NCBI GenBank assembly: GCA_015680685.1
Contig: MNCI01003390.1
Span: 56,030-120,029, forward strand
Direction: 5' to 3'
Source: Gnetum montanum
Lineage: Eukaryota; Streptophyta; Gnetopsida; Gnetales; Gnetaceae
DNA: 64,000 nt
The notes beneath the pieces are model-generated. The model was given only the letters and a program-made list of their open reading frames with translations. It was not told the origin of the DNA and searched no databases. Positions 46,356 through 56,565 of this stretch are shown piece by piece. Every line of letters starts with the position of its first letter. Positions within the stretch are counted from its first letter, which is position 1. The position numbers were made by a program, and so were the translations under genes.

Positions 46356-47313
46356 GGCAATTAGTGGAAAATGAAGGAAGAATGATGAGGAGAAGAGAAT
46401 GGAATGGAGTCTCAAGAACAAGTTGGTGTACAACCCCTTGTGTATTTATGGTTAATGTGACTTAGTAGATCTCATTCCAAATCCAGCCTCAAACAATCCA
46501 CATTCAGTGACTTCACATTAATACACTTAGCCAATCCATCCACATGAAGTAACAAGAATGCTTCCACCAAAGAGTCACCGCCATTCTGACGAAACGAAAA
46601 AGGAGAAAGTAGGAAGCGAGGAAGGGCCTTAATTAGAGGGAATGTGTTTGTTTAGTTCCATAACTAGTGCTTGTAGCCTAGATGATTATTTTGTCTAAGG
46701 GGTGTGCTTTGAATTCTCACTTCTTCTTTTTTTCTTTTTTTTTTTTGCATGAGAACCACACCATGCAAAGACTTATTATTTTTATTAGCTTAGCTTCCTG
46801 ACAATGGAGCAACATCAGAATGGTAAGGAAAACTCAAGAAGAAAACATCCAAGCCCAAAGAGAATGGCCAGCAAAAATGTATCAAATCCCTTGAAGTCAC
46901 ACCCTTTTCAATCCTTGAGTCCTTCTTCAGTTTGAGAAATGCCCAACCACCAATTCGTTGATAGTTCTATTATTAAGAAAGGGACTGTACAGTTCCCAAG
47001 CCAAGAGAAACCATAGAAATTCATGGATGCATGGATGACATGGACTCATTGCCTATTATATCAAAAGAACCATACCTTACTATCAACATCATAACTAAAA
47101 GGTAAAAACCTAACATTGACAATCAATAGAATACAGTTCATACCACCATTAGGAGCACTTATTAGGTAACGATCCTAACAAAATAAACAAACACACAAAG
47201 AAATGAAAGAGTATAAATGATGTTGCAAAATAAAAATAAGAAAAGGTAAAGAAATTTGTAAAACAAAAATGTGTAAAACAAAAACTTAAAAAGGAACTCA
47301 GGGCCTTGAGTGA
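46356..47313 (-). other. 3' non-coding region of element B
   Basis: Matches element A at about 3440-4380, including the AAGGGGTGTGCTTTGAATTC block (about 46697) and the T-rich tract. No ORF with a domain. Confidence 0.7.
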
Positions 47314-48580
47314 TCAGCATAGGTGGCCATCTCCCCCATGACTAAGTTGAAAGGAGGAGATTTGAAATAATGAGCGAGGTCTTCCTTTCTCAAAGGTATT
47401 ATGTGCACTGGTTGTTCTAAGTTCATGGAAGGGTTTGGTTTGTTGCACATTGACCAGTAGTCTCTTATCAGGGCTCTCAGGTTTGTATATGGTCATGGCC
47501 CCTAAAGGAAAGGTTGTATGAATGATGTAAGGCCTTTCCCACAATGTTCGAAATTTTGTGCGTTGTGGCACATGTGTGGGGTTATAGTAGAGGACCTTAT
47601 CTCCTAGTTCGTACTTAACCTTTCAAATTTTCAAGTCATGACGTTGCTTGTTATGTGCCTTGTGCAACTCATTTGATGACAGGGCAACCAATCGATTCTC
47701 GTCTAGCACGTTTAGAGTTGCCAACCTTTGTTTTTGTGCTAGATCAAGGTCAAGGTTAAGGTCACAAGCCATGGATAGTGTATGGAACTTGGTTTAAATT
47801 GAAAGCTTTGGAAGTTTTTCGTATACTAACTCATAGGGAGAGTAGCCTATAGGGAGTTTCCAAGTGGAGCAGTATGCCCAGAGAGCATCATTTAGTCTAG
47901 TGCTCCAATATTGACTATATTTGCTAATTGTCCTTGTTAATATCTTAGTGATCTCCAGGTTAGTGACCTCGGTTTGGCCATTAGCTTGGCGATGATAAGG
48001 TATAGTCAATTTATGTTCAACCCCTAAGCGTTGCATTAAATTCTGAAAGGTTGCAACTGTAAAGTGCATTCCATTATCCGAGATAAGTGCACGTGGCATA
48101 CCAAACCTATTTATGACTTTTTGTTGCACAAATTGTGCAGCTGTAGATGATGTGCAATTTATAACAGCAGCTGCTTAAGCCCATTTCGTTAGATAGTCTA
48201 CAACAACAATGATGTAATATTTTCCATTGGACATTGGTGTAATGGGCCCCATAAAGTCTATTCCCCAGATGTCGAAGGGTTCTAAAGGTTGAATCCATTG
48301 TTGTGGGCCCTCCATTCTAGCAGTCATTCCTCCATCATGTTGACAGCGCTTGCAAGATTGGACAAATTGATGGATGTCCCGAAATAATGTTGGCTAGTAG
48401 TATCCTACAAGCAGGATCTTAATAGCTGTTTGCTTCCCTGCATAGTGAATCCCACAAGGACGCTCATGAGCTTCTTAAAGAACTCTTAGTTGGTCCACCT
48501 CGGGCACGCACCATCAAACCAAGCCATCAGGACACACTTTGTAAATTTGTCCATTGATCTCCATGAAGTGCTTTGCTCTG
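47314..48580 (-). pseudogene. integrase of element B
   Basis: The zinc finger (about 48560-48320) is partly broken. The core has GIDFMGP (about 48262-48242), ISDNGMHF (about 48090) and Glu in NLEITKIL (about 47965), so all three catalytic acids are present. One in-frame TAA lies at about 48174. The C-terminal region continues with RTKFRTLWERPYIIHT and ends GGDGHLC at 47314. The part from 48129 to 47314 is in one phase. Confidence 0.85.
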
Positions 48581-48589
48581 TGAAGGAAC

Positions 48590-49190
48590 TGTTATTTCTT
48601 TCTAAAGTCCAGCGCCTGTGGTGTTTTTTGAGTAAGGAGATAGGTGAGAATGCTACTATACAAGTTCGTCTCCATGGGTTGGTTATTCACTACACTAGCA
48701 AAGAGGGCTTCATCAGGAAAATGATCAGACATTACATATTCATCCTCTTTGCTGTCCCAGCGCAACTGAGATAAATGATCTACAACTACGTTTTCGGTGC
48801 CTTTTCGATCGATCATTGTTAGATCGGGCTCCTATAGGATTACCAGCCATCGTATAATACGAGAGCTAATCGTTGGCTTGTTCATGAGGAACCAAATTGC
48901 ACTATGATCCGAATGGATGAACACTTTGTAACCTAACACATAGTGCATTAACTTATCCAGTGCAAACACTATAGCCATTAATTCTTTTTCTGTAGTTGTC
49001 TAGTTAAGCTGTGCATCGGTGATACTCCTACTTGCACAATGGATGTAGTAAGGATGTTTTTGGTCATCTAACTGTGTAAGTACGGCTCCTAAGGCATAAT
49101 TGGATGCGTCAGTCATTATATGGAACGGTCTGGACTAGTCAAGGGTTGTAGAATGGGAGCTTCCACAAGCTTTTGTTTTAGGGTTTGGAA
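48590..49190 (-). pseudogene. RNase H of element B
   Basis: The connection domain (KKDASFEWTRECE at about 49230-49194) leads into RNase H with a Q-L-N-stop block, EKELMAIVFALDKL-like sequence, HSDHSAIWFLMNK and, at 48816-48600, a frame with VVDHLSQLRWDSKEDEYV typical of the Athila spacer before integrase. There is a frameshift relative to RT. Confidence 0.75.
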
Positions 49191-50411
49191 TGCTCATTCA
49201 CATTCCCTGGTCCATTCGAATGATGCATCCTTCTTCGTTAGTTGTACCAACGGTTTGGCAATCTTAGAGAAGTTCTCAATGAATCTCCTATAGTAGCCAG
49301 TGTGTCCAAGGAATGATTGAATGTCTTTGATAGTTTCCAGTTGTCGGGTGATTCCTTGGATGACCCTAACTTTATTTGGGTCTACCTCTATTCCTGAATG
49401 TAAAATCTTATGCCTAAGTACTACGCCTTTTTGGACCATCAAATGGCTTTTTTGCATATTGAGCCTTAAGTTGGTTTCTATGCATCTTTTTAGCACTTGC
49501 TCTAATCGGTCCAAGACTTGATCAAAGCTTATTCCATAAGTGGAGAAGTCATCCATAAAGACTTCCACTCCATTTCCTATCTGCTGTTGGAATATGCTTA
49601 GAACTAGGGGTTGAAACATGGCAGGAGCATTGCACAAGCCAAACGACATTTGTTTATATGCAAACGTTCCCCAAGGACTGGTGAATGTTGTCTTGGCTTG
49701 ATCTTCTGGTGCTATCTGTATTTGGTTGTATCCACTATAGCCATCCTAAAAACTATAATAACGATGCCCTGCTATGGTGTCTAAAACTTGGTCAACAAAC
49801 GACAATGGAAAGTGATCATTAAATGTCGCCATGTTCAGCAGCCTAAAATCTATACACACCTTTCATTTGCCTCCCTTTTTAGACACGATCAACAAAGGGC
49901 TAACCCATTCGCTATCAGCAATGGGATATATGAACCCAGCCTTAAGAAGTTGTTCTATTTCTTCTTTTACTATTTGCTTCAATTTTGGGTTCAATCGTCT
50001 CTGCGGTTGTTTTCGAGGTTTCATGGAGGGGTTTGTGTAAATCCTATGCTGGCATATCTTAGGATCTATTCTAGTTAACTCAGGGTATGACTAGGCAAAG
50101 GCTTTTGACCATTTGTTTATCACTTTTAGTAGTCTTTCTTTTTGTTTGGGAATAAGTCTTGCATTGATGATCACCGGTTTTCCATTTTCGAGGGTCATAT
50201 ACTCTAGAACGGTGGGCAATGATTTCAAATCTAGGGGCTCTTGTTTAAATCTCTCAGGAATTTCCAACTTCCCCCAGTTGATGTTTTCAAGGTTAAGGCT
50301 TGGAATTTGGCAACGGACTTGCTCCAGTGTATTGATGCTTTCAATGTAAGCACTAGTTATTCCCTCAGTTAGTTTCATGCATGTCAGTGAGTTGCTCTCT
50401 TGATCAGCCAT
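49191..50411 (-). pseudogene. reverse transcriptase and upstream linker of element B
   Basis: The frame from 50411 reads the protease-RT linker (INWGKLEIPERFKQEPLDLK). RT follows with LNPKLKQIVKEEIEQLL, VSKKGGK, a stop, HFPLSFVDQVLDTI, SFGLCNAPAMFQ, the catalytic FMDD at 49559-49548 followed by FSTYG, and SFLGHTGYYRRFI. FMDDF-S is the Athila/Tat signature. The stops are few (for example near 49890 and 49745). Confidence 0.85.
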
Positions 50412-50559
50412 CAGCTACTGGGTGTCTTCTTGTCATGTGGCTGCTGCATAGAGGCACTTTTGTATATTAATGTCTTGTGCACATTGATTGCATGCAGGCA
50501 ATGCTAAACTTTGCATAACCCATGATCTCTGCACGCAATTTCACCTTGTGTCACTGTAT

Positions 50560-51030
50560 GTGATGCATGGAACTTTCTTCTTCTCGATCTTTCCAAAAGT
50601 GTTCTTCTTGGATATTTCCAGAGAAAGATTATGGATTCCTAGGCATGCATCTATAGTACTTAGCCATGCTCTTCCCATTATTATTGGAAAGTCCCCCTTA
50701 CCGTTGTTTACTTGTATCACTAGGAAATCAGCTGGATACGATGGTAACGATGTCCTCCACTAGTCCCAAGGGAATAGTGATGGACTGGTCAGCCAGCTCT
50801 AGTTGAATGTTACTCTTCCTTAATGGAGGTAGGTTCCAGGCTTTGTACATCTCTTATGATATTATGTTGACTCCGGAACCTAAGTCCAGAAGAGCTTTAC
50901 ATGGTTCATTCCCATCGACTTGGAGATAGATTAGAGGGCTTCTAGGATCAAAGAATTTCCTGGGAAGGTGGCCCACCTTAATCCAGTTAGTAACGACATG
51001 TGTTAACATAACTGTGTGCTTTAAGCTCGA
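50560..51030 (-). pseudogene. protease of element B (DSG changed to DLG)
   Basis: IKVGHLPRKFFDPRSPLIYL, then GNEPCKALLDLGSGVNIIS at about 50907-50854, then MYKAWNLPPLRKSN. The catalytic loop Ser is Leu here. The second half (about 50800-50600) is in a different frame. Confidence 0.75.
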
Positions 51031-53546
51031 TTTTTGGGTTGAAGGAGGCCCTGAAGCCTTATTTGATAGGGAGGTGTTTAGACATTCAACCACTTGTGAT
51101 GGTGAGGGCTTGGCTGGACTATTGGTTTTGAATAAATGTCTTTTCTTCATAAGGTTTTCAGAACCAACTATGGGTTGAGGATTCACAGCCCTCGTGACAT
51201 TGCGTTGTTGCGGTTGAGTGGGGAGTTCCCCTTGCATTGCTGGAGTGGGTGGTAATGGAGCTATTGGTGTGAGAGTTGCGGATGGGTTTGGAGGATGGTA
51301 TGTCTGTGGGTTGTCTCTCCTAGGAGAAGGAGTCCTATAATACTCCCGACCTTGGTAGTGACGTTGTGGTTTCACATGGCCAACAGAGTCACGTGGAGAG
51401 ATTAGTTGCTGCACGTAATAGCCATATGGATTTGGTTGCCAATAAGGGTATTGTTGCCTTGGTGGTGCCATCAGCCATGACTGTGGGTATTGCCACTGCT
51501 GGTGTTGCTCAATAGGCTGTGGCAAAGTTCCACTTGGATAATACGTTAAAGGTTGGTGAAACTGCCTTGGGTTACCTTGGGGATAAGGTAACCGCCAGGG
51601 TGCTTATCATTTGTTAAGTTGTGGGTTGAGTGCATACACCCCAGACTCTTATAGATGTGAGATTATTGGGCAACATCCCTTAGGATGGTTGTATTGGCAT
51701 ATCTCACATCCACCATCATTGTCCGTATCAAAATCCACAACCTCTTCGATAATGGCCATTTTACCCTTACCTTTGTTACGTGCACTGTCCACGTCCCTCT
51801 TTTTCTTTTTGTCATAGTCACTACCTCGCTCCTTAGACTCCTCTACAATTTTGAGAACGGTTTCAAATCTACTATCTAGGGAGTCCCACATTTGGTCTAC
51901 CTTTGCTGACACTTCTGTTGTTAATTTTTGGAGTAGCAAGGTTTTCCTATTCACCATCTCTTCGAGTGGTGACTCTTCCTCCTCCTCACAGAATCTCACT
52001 CCCCTTTTTCAGAGGGAAGGGTCTCGGTTGTACTCTTCTGCACTTTCTCTCTTACGTAGCTCCCCTTCTTCCTTGGCTACTTGCTCCAGCAATCTATGGA
52101 CCTAATGGGACCTAAGCTCTAATACTCTCCCTTGGGCATACGTTCCAAGGGTTCTCCTGGTTTCATGCGTAAGTCCATCTACGAGATGGCATAGTTGATC
52201 CCACTGTGCATAACCATGGCCCGAGCAATGATGTAATAGTGCATAATAATGGCCCATGGCAACATCCAAGGGTTTGTGATTTCCTTGCTTCCATCCTTGG
52301 ATTTTCTTTCACAGGTTGGACACCCGGAAGTACGTTTGATACTTATCATTAAACAGTTCTAGCATCGTACTCCACCTTTGAATGGATTCTAATTCTAAGG
52401 ACCGGTACCAGCTTTCCACTTCTTTCACTAGTATCCTTGGGAACAACTTTAGTTTTTGCCATTCGTTCTCGATGTTTTGCAAGGCACATGCATCGTGAAA
52501 TGCTTGTAAGTGGTTCTGAGGGTCAGTGTTGTATCCCCCCTCAAATCGTGGGATGTTATTCATGTCTAACCTCTTGATCCTACTATCTTTTTGGTGCCTT
52601 TTGGAAATTCTTACGGCCTCCATGATATCTAACATGCTTTGGATTGTGAGTAGGGGTTCTTCGTGGTCATTTTGTTCATAGTGTTTGTGATGTCTATGCG
52701 GTTCCCTACTCTCCCTTCTTCTATGTTGTGATTCCCTAGAGTGTCCTCATCCTCGTTCTCGACTCTCTCTTCGAGGTTTCTCACTCTGTTTACCTTTATC
52801 CTCACAGTTAGGTTCCTTATGACTACGTCCTGACACTAAAGGAGAGGGTGAATGTGATGATGAAGGTGAAGAAGAAGGAGAACCATCGCTATGACGATGT
52901 TTCCTACCTTCACTTCGGTGGTCTCGACCCTGATCGTGCTTACGATCAAAATGTCCACCCTTATCATGTGTTTGTGTTCCCTCGTTAAACACTTCATGTT
53001 CGTGGGAATCAGAACTAGGGTTGTGAACCATGGAGTGGACGTTCTGATACACCACCTCGTGATTGTCGTTAGGAGGGGGAACATCAATTGGTGGGGAACT
53101 TGTTGAAGCAGGTTCACCACCCTCAATTTCGCTCAAGACATGCGAAGCGTTATGGGGCCATTTACCCTTTGAGAATGTATGATATCTCTCCGATTGCAAG
53201 TCCCTTTGACGTTGTGCTTCTGTGGGATGGTAGTCCTTTGTGTTGTGGTCGCATGCAACATATTCTACGTATAACTATGACATGCCTATTTATGCGAGAG
53301 CACGAAGGAGCATGTTGGGGACTGATCTGTCTGGAGGCAACACTGTGTTACCCTCCAAGTCTCTCCAACGTAGTTGTTCATCTTGATGGAGAATAAAGGT
53401 AAAGTCGGGTACATACTCATCATGATGAATATATACCACACGGAATTGTTGAGGAACTGGCAGATCTTAGTTATGTGTGTTATGCCACCGATTGTCTCTT
53501 GTGTTAGTCCTAGGCGATGAAGTGCTTTATGCAAAGAAGAAGACAT
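51031..53546 (-). pseudogene. gag of element B (nearly continuous frame)
   Basis: The shared MSSS ATG is at 53546; a frameshift before 53199 is followed by one phase to 50854 with only a few stops. Parts: a Ser/Arg/His/Asp-rich linker (53199-52747, SPSSSPSSSHSPSPL), the capsid-like domain (52635-52200; MNNIPRFEGGYN, MLELFNDKYQTYFRVSNL), a basic/acidic helix (51999-51800; VDQMWDSLDSRFETVLKIV), the zinc knuckle CEICQYNHPKGC (51708-51673), and a Q/P/Y-rich segment (51525-51100). Product would be the particle-forming polyprotein. Confidence 0.85.
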
Positions 53547-53672
53547 TTTTGTCTTGTTCGGTGTGCTATTTACTGTTGTCTTATCTTTTCTTGATTAACC
53601 CTAAGGGTTTGTTCTAGCGTCCCAACGATGTGAATGATCTCCTATGATCTACGTAGCGCACAAACAACTAAG

Positions 53673-53690
53673 TCCCCGACAACGATGCCA
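53673..53690 (-). promoter_or_regulatory. Primer binding site of element B, tRNA-Asp type
   Basis: Minus strand TGGCATCGTTGTCGGGGA, one base inside the LTR end, three transitions away from the canonical tRNA-Asp complement. Confidence 0.8.
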
Positions 53691-54236
53691 ATGATGAGTG
53701 GCGAGGTACCCCTACACTCAACCATACGAATATGAGTGTCTCACGTGCGATCCGGTCGAACTCCAAGGACTAAGTGCTTATGCGCCTTAATAGAACACTT
53801 AAGGTTAATCAATCGTTGTCTTCCCAAACTTACTTGTATTGTCATGGCTGTATGGTTAAGTAAGCTTGAGGTATAGGATTTTTATATCTTTTATCTTTTT
53901 AAGTCTTATGCTAATAGGGGAAGGTGAAGAGAACTAAGTGACTAACTTTTCATTAACTATTCACTAACTACGTTCTAATTGTTCCTAACACCCATATCCG
54001 TTCCCACTTGCCACACACATCCTGAACCAATGCAACATTGCTGGGATTACCAAACGCTAATCATTACTGGGTTACCAAGCGCTACACACATGCTTGAAGC
54101 GGTCGTACTGAGTGCACTTAACTAGGACAGTCAAGGGTTGAGAGAGATTAATTAACTAGGAAAGAATTTAAACATTCAACAATAATTAATTACTATTTAG
54201 CTTAGTCCATATGCTGCAAGGTTTATCAGAACGTTC

Positions 54237-54291
54237 GTCTTTATTGCTGTACACAAATGTGTGCTCAGGTACAATTTGCTCGAATAAAGAT
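54237..54291 (-). terminator. LTR poly(A)-signal stem-loop (element B, 5' LTR)
   Basis: AATAAAGAT (54283-54291) faces GTCTTTATT (54237-54245), 8 of 9 pairs. The loop retains GTACCTGAGCACAC. Confidence 0.55.
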
Positions 54292-54435
54292 CCATTCACT
54301 TTAAGACTCCTACTGCGGGCACATGGAAATTATTCTAACTCTAGAAAGGCAAAACTGCAAAAGTTTAGCTAAGGGTCTAAGTCTAAGTGCTTAGAACAGG
54401 AAAAGCCACCTCTTATTTATAGACATTGCGACGGG

Positions 54436-54475
54436 CCACGATATCGTGGACGTGATATTGCGGATGCGATATCGC
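54436..54475 (-). promoter_or_regulatory. GATATC palindrome cluster in the U3 of element B
   Basis: CCACGATATCGTGG (54436-54449) is a perfect 14-bp palindrome, GTGATATTGC is an imperfect one, and GCGATATCGC (54466-54475) is a perfect 10-bp palindrome. The whole cluster is flanked by CCACG/CGTGG. It lies 15-55 bp from the LTR edge, upstream of the TATA box. Confidence 0.5.
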
Positions 54476-54490
54476 GTACGTGGCTCATCA

Positions 54491-54495
54491 CCAGT
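54491..54495. repeat. Target-site duplication of element B (right)
   Basis: CCAGT, identical to 44834-44838. Confidence 0.85.
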
Positions 54496-54521
54496 CGACA
54501 TAGCCAATCTAAGATTCATCA
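54496..54521 (-). repeat. 5' LTR of element C, outer 26 bp
   Basis: On the minus strand this starts TGATGAATC and runs to the element B insertion point. It is followed at 54522-54526 by CTTTG, the right TSD of C. Confidence 0.8.
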
Positions 54522-54526
54522 CTTTG
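54522..54526. repeat. Target-site duplication of element C (right)
   Basis: CTTTG repeats the bases at 31910-31914, 22.6 kb away, bracketing element C and the nested element B. Confidence 0.8.
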
Positions 54527-56397
54527 GCTCATCTATCATCCTCCAAGAACCTTGCCTTGGCAGGATGAACATTGAGCCTCTTAGTGATGATTCATTTTTA
54601 TATATTATTGATGCATTTGCAATATGGTCAAGACTTGGAAAAGTAAAAAGTATGTGTTTAGATGAGAAATCAAGGCATGAAATTGTAGGATGGTGAATAG
54701 TGGTAAAATAAGCATTCATAGAAAATAGTAAAGGTTGAAAATATGTTATGTTCATGTCAAGTAAATAAAGAAACTCTTCCTGGAAATAAAGTAAGTTTAA
54801 TTTTTTAAGTTCATTTGTCTTTTTCTAAATTGGTACAAAAAGTGAATTTTATCAATAAATAATTCATTAAAAATTGACAATGGATGATGATTAATAGACA
54901 TTTTTGCAAGAAATCTAGATAAATTACAATGGCTAGCAATAAAATGTTGAAGGAGAATGTGATATATTAAATGGAACTTGTGTGACTAAGTCTTTAAATC
55001 TTACGTGCTTAGGATTAGATTAATACCTTTATCTTGATTATTAAGATCTAAGAATAATCTGAATGCACTTCAAATCTTATTTTATTAATATAATTTCTTT
55101 CAACTTGTTAAAAAAATCAAATTTTGCTTTTGGAATTACTCAACGTGATGAGAAGTAAAGCTCAACTACTCTTACCAACAACAACCTTGCATAAATATAA
55201 ATAAAATTTTAGCGAGTAGGATCAGCATTTAAATTTATCTTGATGCACAAAGTCACGTATTTTGATCTCTGTATTGGGTACACTGAGTTACTTAGCAAGA
55301 TGCTATGCTGAGTAAAAGTAAACTTGACATTGGAAAAACATGTACAAATCCTGTGTCTTCCCAAAACCAGGGGAAGAACAAAAGTTCGACCACCATACTG
55401 GTCCATCTATTCGGAATTAGCTGCTTGCTTCTTATAAAACGGTCCATCTCTCTGCCATCCACATTTTTCATGAGCAATTTAGACCAAAGTCCAAGATTCT
55501 AAATCAAATTGACGTTTGAGATGTGTCTTTGCCATGGTGTTGCAGTCAAATGGTTACAATATGCCTGTTCAGCAATAACTTGAAAGGAGAATTGGGTTTG
55601 GTAGGTAATTAACTCATTTTAGAATGAGATGTTACACTATTTGTTTATATATGTGTGTGATACACTTCATCCCAGACATCTAATTATAAGCAAAAAACTA
55701 GGGTGTCCATAGAGTTGGATGATTAAGGTATTCCAGGATGAATGAAGATGCAGAAATAAGTTTGCCTAAATGTTTTCTGCAACAGAATGTAATATGCTTA
55801 AAGTAGCAAAATTTTGCCCTAATTTCAAATACAATATGTTTATGAAATTGGACGTAAATGCATCACTTTTCTCAAATTCCAATCCTGTTGTATGTTTTGA
55901 GTATGGTTTACTTGGATGCTTTGGCTGTTCAAACTTTTATAACAACTAGGACATCTGCTTGGATTGAATTACATGGAGTGGGGTGTATGCTAATTTCAGA
56001 GCACCGTTTCTAACTTGACGACCATGCAACGTTACTTTCAATAATCGTCACTTAGTCACTCGTCAGCCATTGAACGCTGAAATTTCATTCACTATGTTCG
56101 CAATAAGTTTTGGGCATGTGCGGGAATATCTTCTGCAAATAGACAAGAAAATTGTGGAGCGTTCAGGCTTAAAATCTTGCCAGAGTTTTGGTTCCAGAGG
56201 ACAACCTTGATAACCATTCAAGATTCTAAGGAGATAGAAGTTGAGTTTGCATGACTCTCTACCAAGCAAGGGTCCTGTTGCAGTAAGGTTCACCATTAGA
56301 AGGCTCAATGCTCATGCTGCATAACGCGATAAATAAATAGAAAACCAACCAGTACATTCATGTTATTGATGAAGCTGTGGTGTTTCTCTACTGTATC
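54527..56397. other. Intergenic, no gene recognised
   Basis: AT-rich. Short minus-strand ORFs at 55209-55477 and 56063-56308 have no recognisable domain; the latter could be an exon but nothing confirms it. Confidence 0.45.
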
Positions 56398-56565
56398 ATG
56401 GACAGAGGCGAGCAAAGATATGATCCAAGACCAGCGGCCCGCAGGATATCCTCACAGAGAGGCCGGAGTTTATCCAATATCATCTCCTCCACCTGGAACA
56501 GCCTTGTTGCTTGTTTTTCCTTCCCCTGCTGCAGAAAAAATCGCTTACATTGTGATTCTGAATAA
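56398..56565 (+). CDS. Possible small 55-residue protein (hypothetical)
   Basis: The ATG at 56398 opens MDRGEQRYDPRPAARR, followed by RGRSLSNIISSTWNSLVACF and a Cys pair (CC). The local G+C rise around 56400-56540 and the balanced amino-acid composition suggest coding, but an overlapping longer frame at 56360-56611 is equally open. I do not recognise either. It could be an exon of a larger gene or chance. Confidence 0.25.
   Translation: MDRGEQRYDPRPAARRISSQRGRSLSNIISSTWNSLVACFSFPCCRKNRLHCDSE

Larger units (their letters stand above)
44839..54490 (-). mobile_element. Element B: youngest Athila/Tat-like retrotransposon, nested in element C
   Basis: 9.65 kb including a gap. On the minus strand: 5' LTR 54490-53692, primer site 53690-53673, gag from 53546, protease, RT, RNase H and integrase to 47314, a 3' non-coding region, a gap, and the 3' LTR ending at 44839. 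CCAGT duplications on both sides and continuity of the C LTR across it prove insertion. About three frameshifts and a modest number of stops separate it from an intact gag-pol. RT FMDD and the three integrase acidic residues are retained; the protease DSG is changed. The space left in the gap is too small for an extra ORF like that of C, if the gap length is real. Confidence 0.92.
53692..54490 (-). repeat. 5' LTR of element B
   Basis: 799 bp, TGATG...CATCA inverted ends. The first about 76 bp (U3) hold the palindromes GCGATATCGC (54466-54475) and CCACGATATCGTGG (54436-54449). The TATA box is at 54421-54414 and the poly(A) stem-loop at 54237-54291. Confidence 0.92.
31915..54521 (-). mobile_element. 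Element C: full-length Athila/Tat-like retrotransposon with nested element B
   Basis: On the minus strand: 5' LTR (54521-54496 plus 44838-44013, split by B), tRNA-Asp-type primer site (44011-43994), gag, protease, RT, RNase H, integrase, a long non-coding spacer, an additional ORF (about 35620-33463), an assembly gap, and the 3' LTR (from about 32770 to 31915, partly in the gap). Both TSD copies are present. LTR divergence is roughly 20 percent by eye and every enzyme active site is mutated, so it is an old, dead copy. Excluding B, its own length is about 12.9 kb, if the gap size is right. Confidence 0.88.

Noticed and set aside
45345-46465. Open frames of 328-368 codons across the second run of N
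   Set aside because: Same artefact; the ends fall in LTR and 3' non-coding sequence of element B.
55209-55502. Three overlapping ORFs on both strands near 55.3 kb
   Set aside because: Mutually exclusive frames of similar length, none with a recognisable motif; I could not tell an exon from chance.
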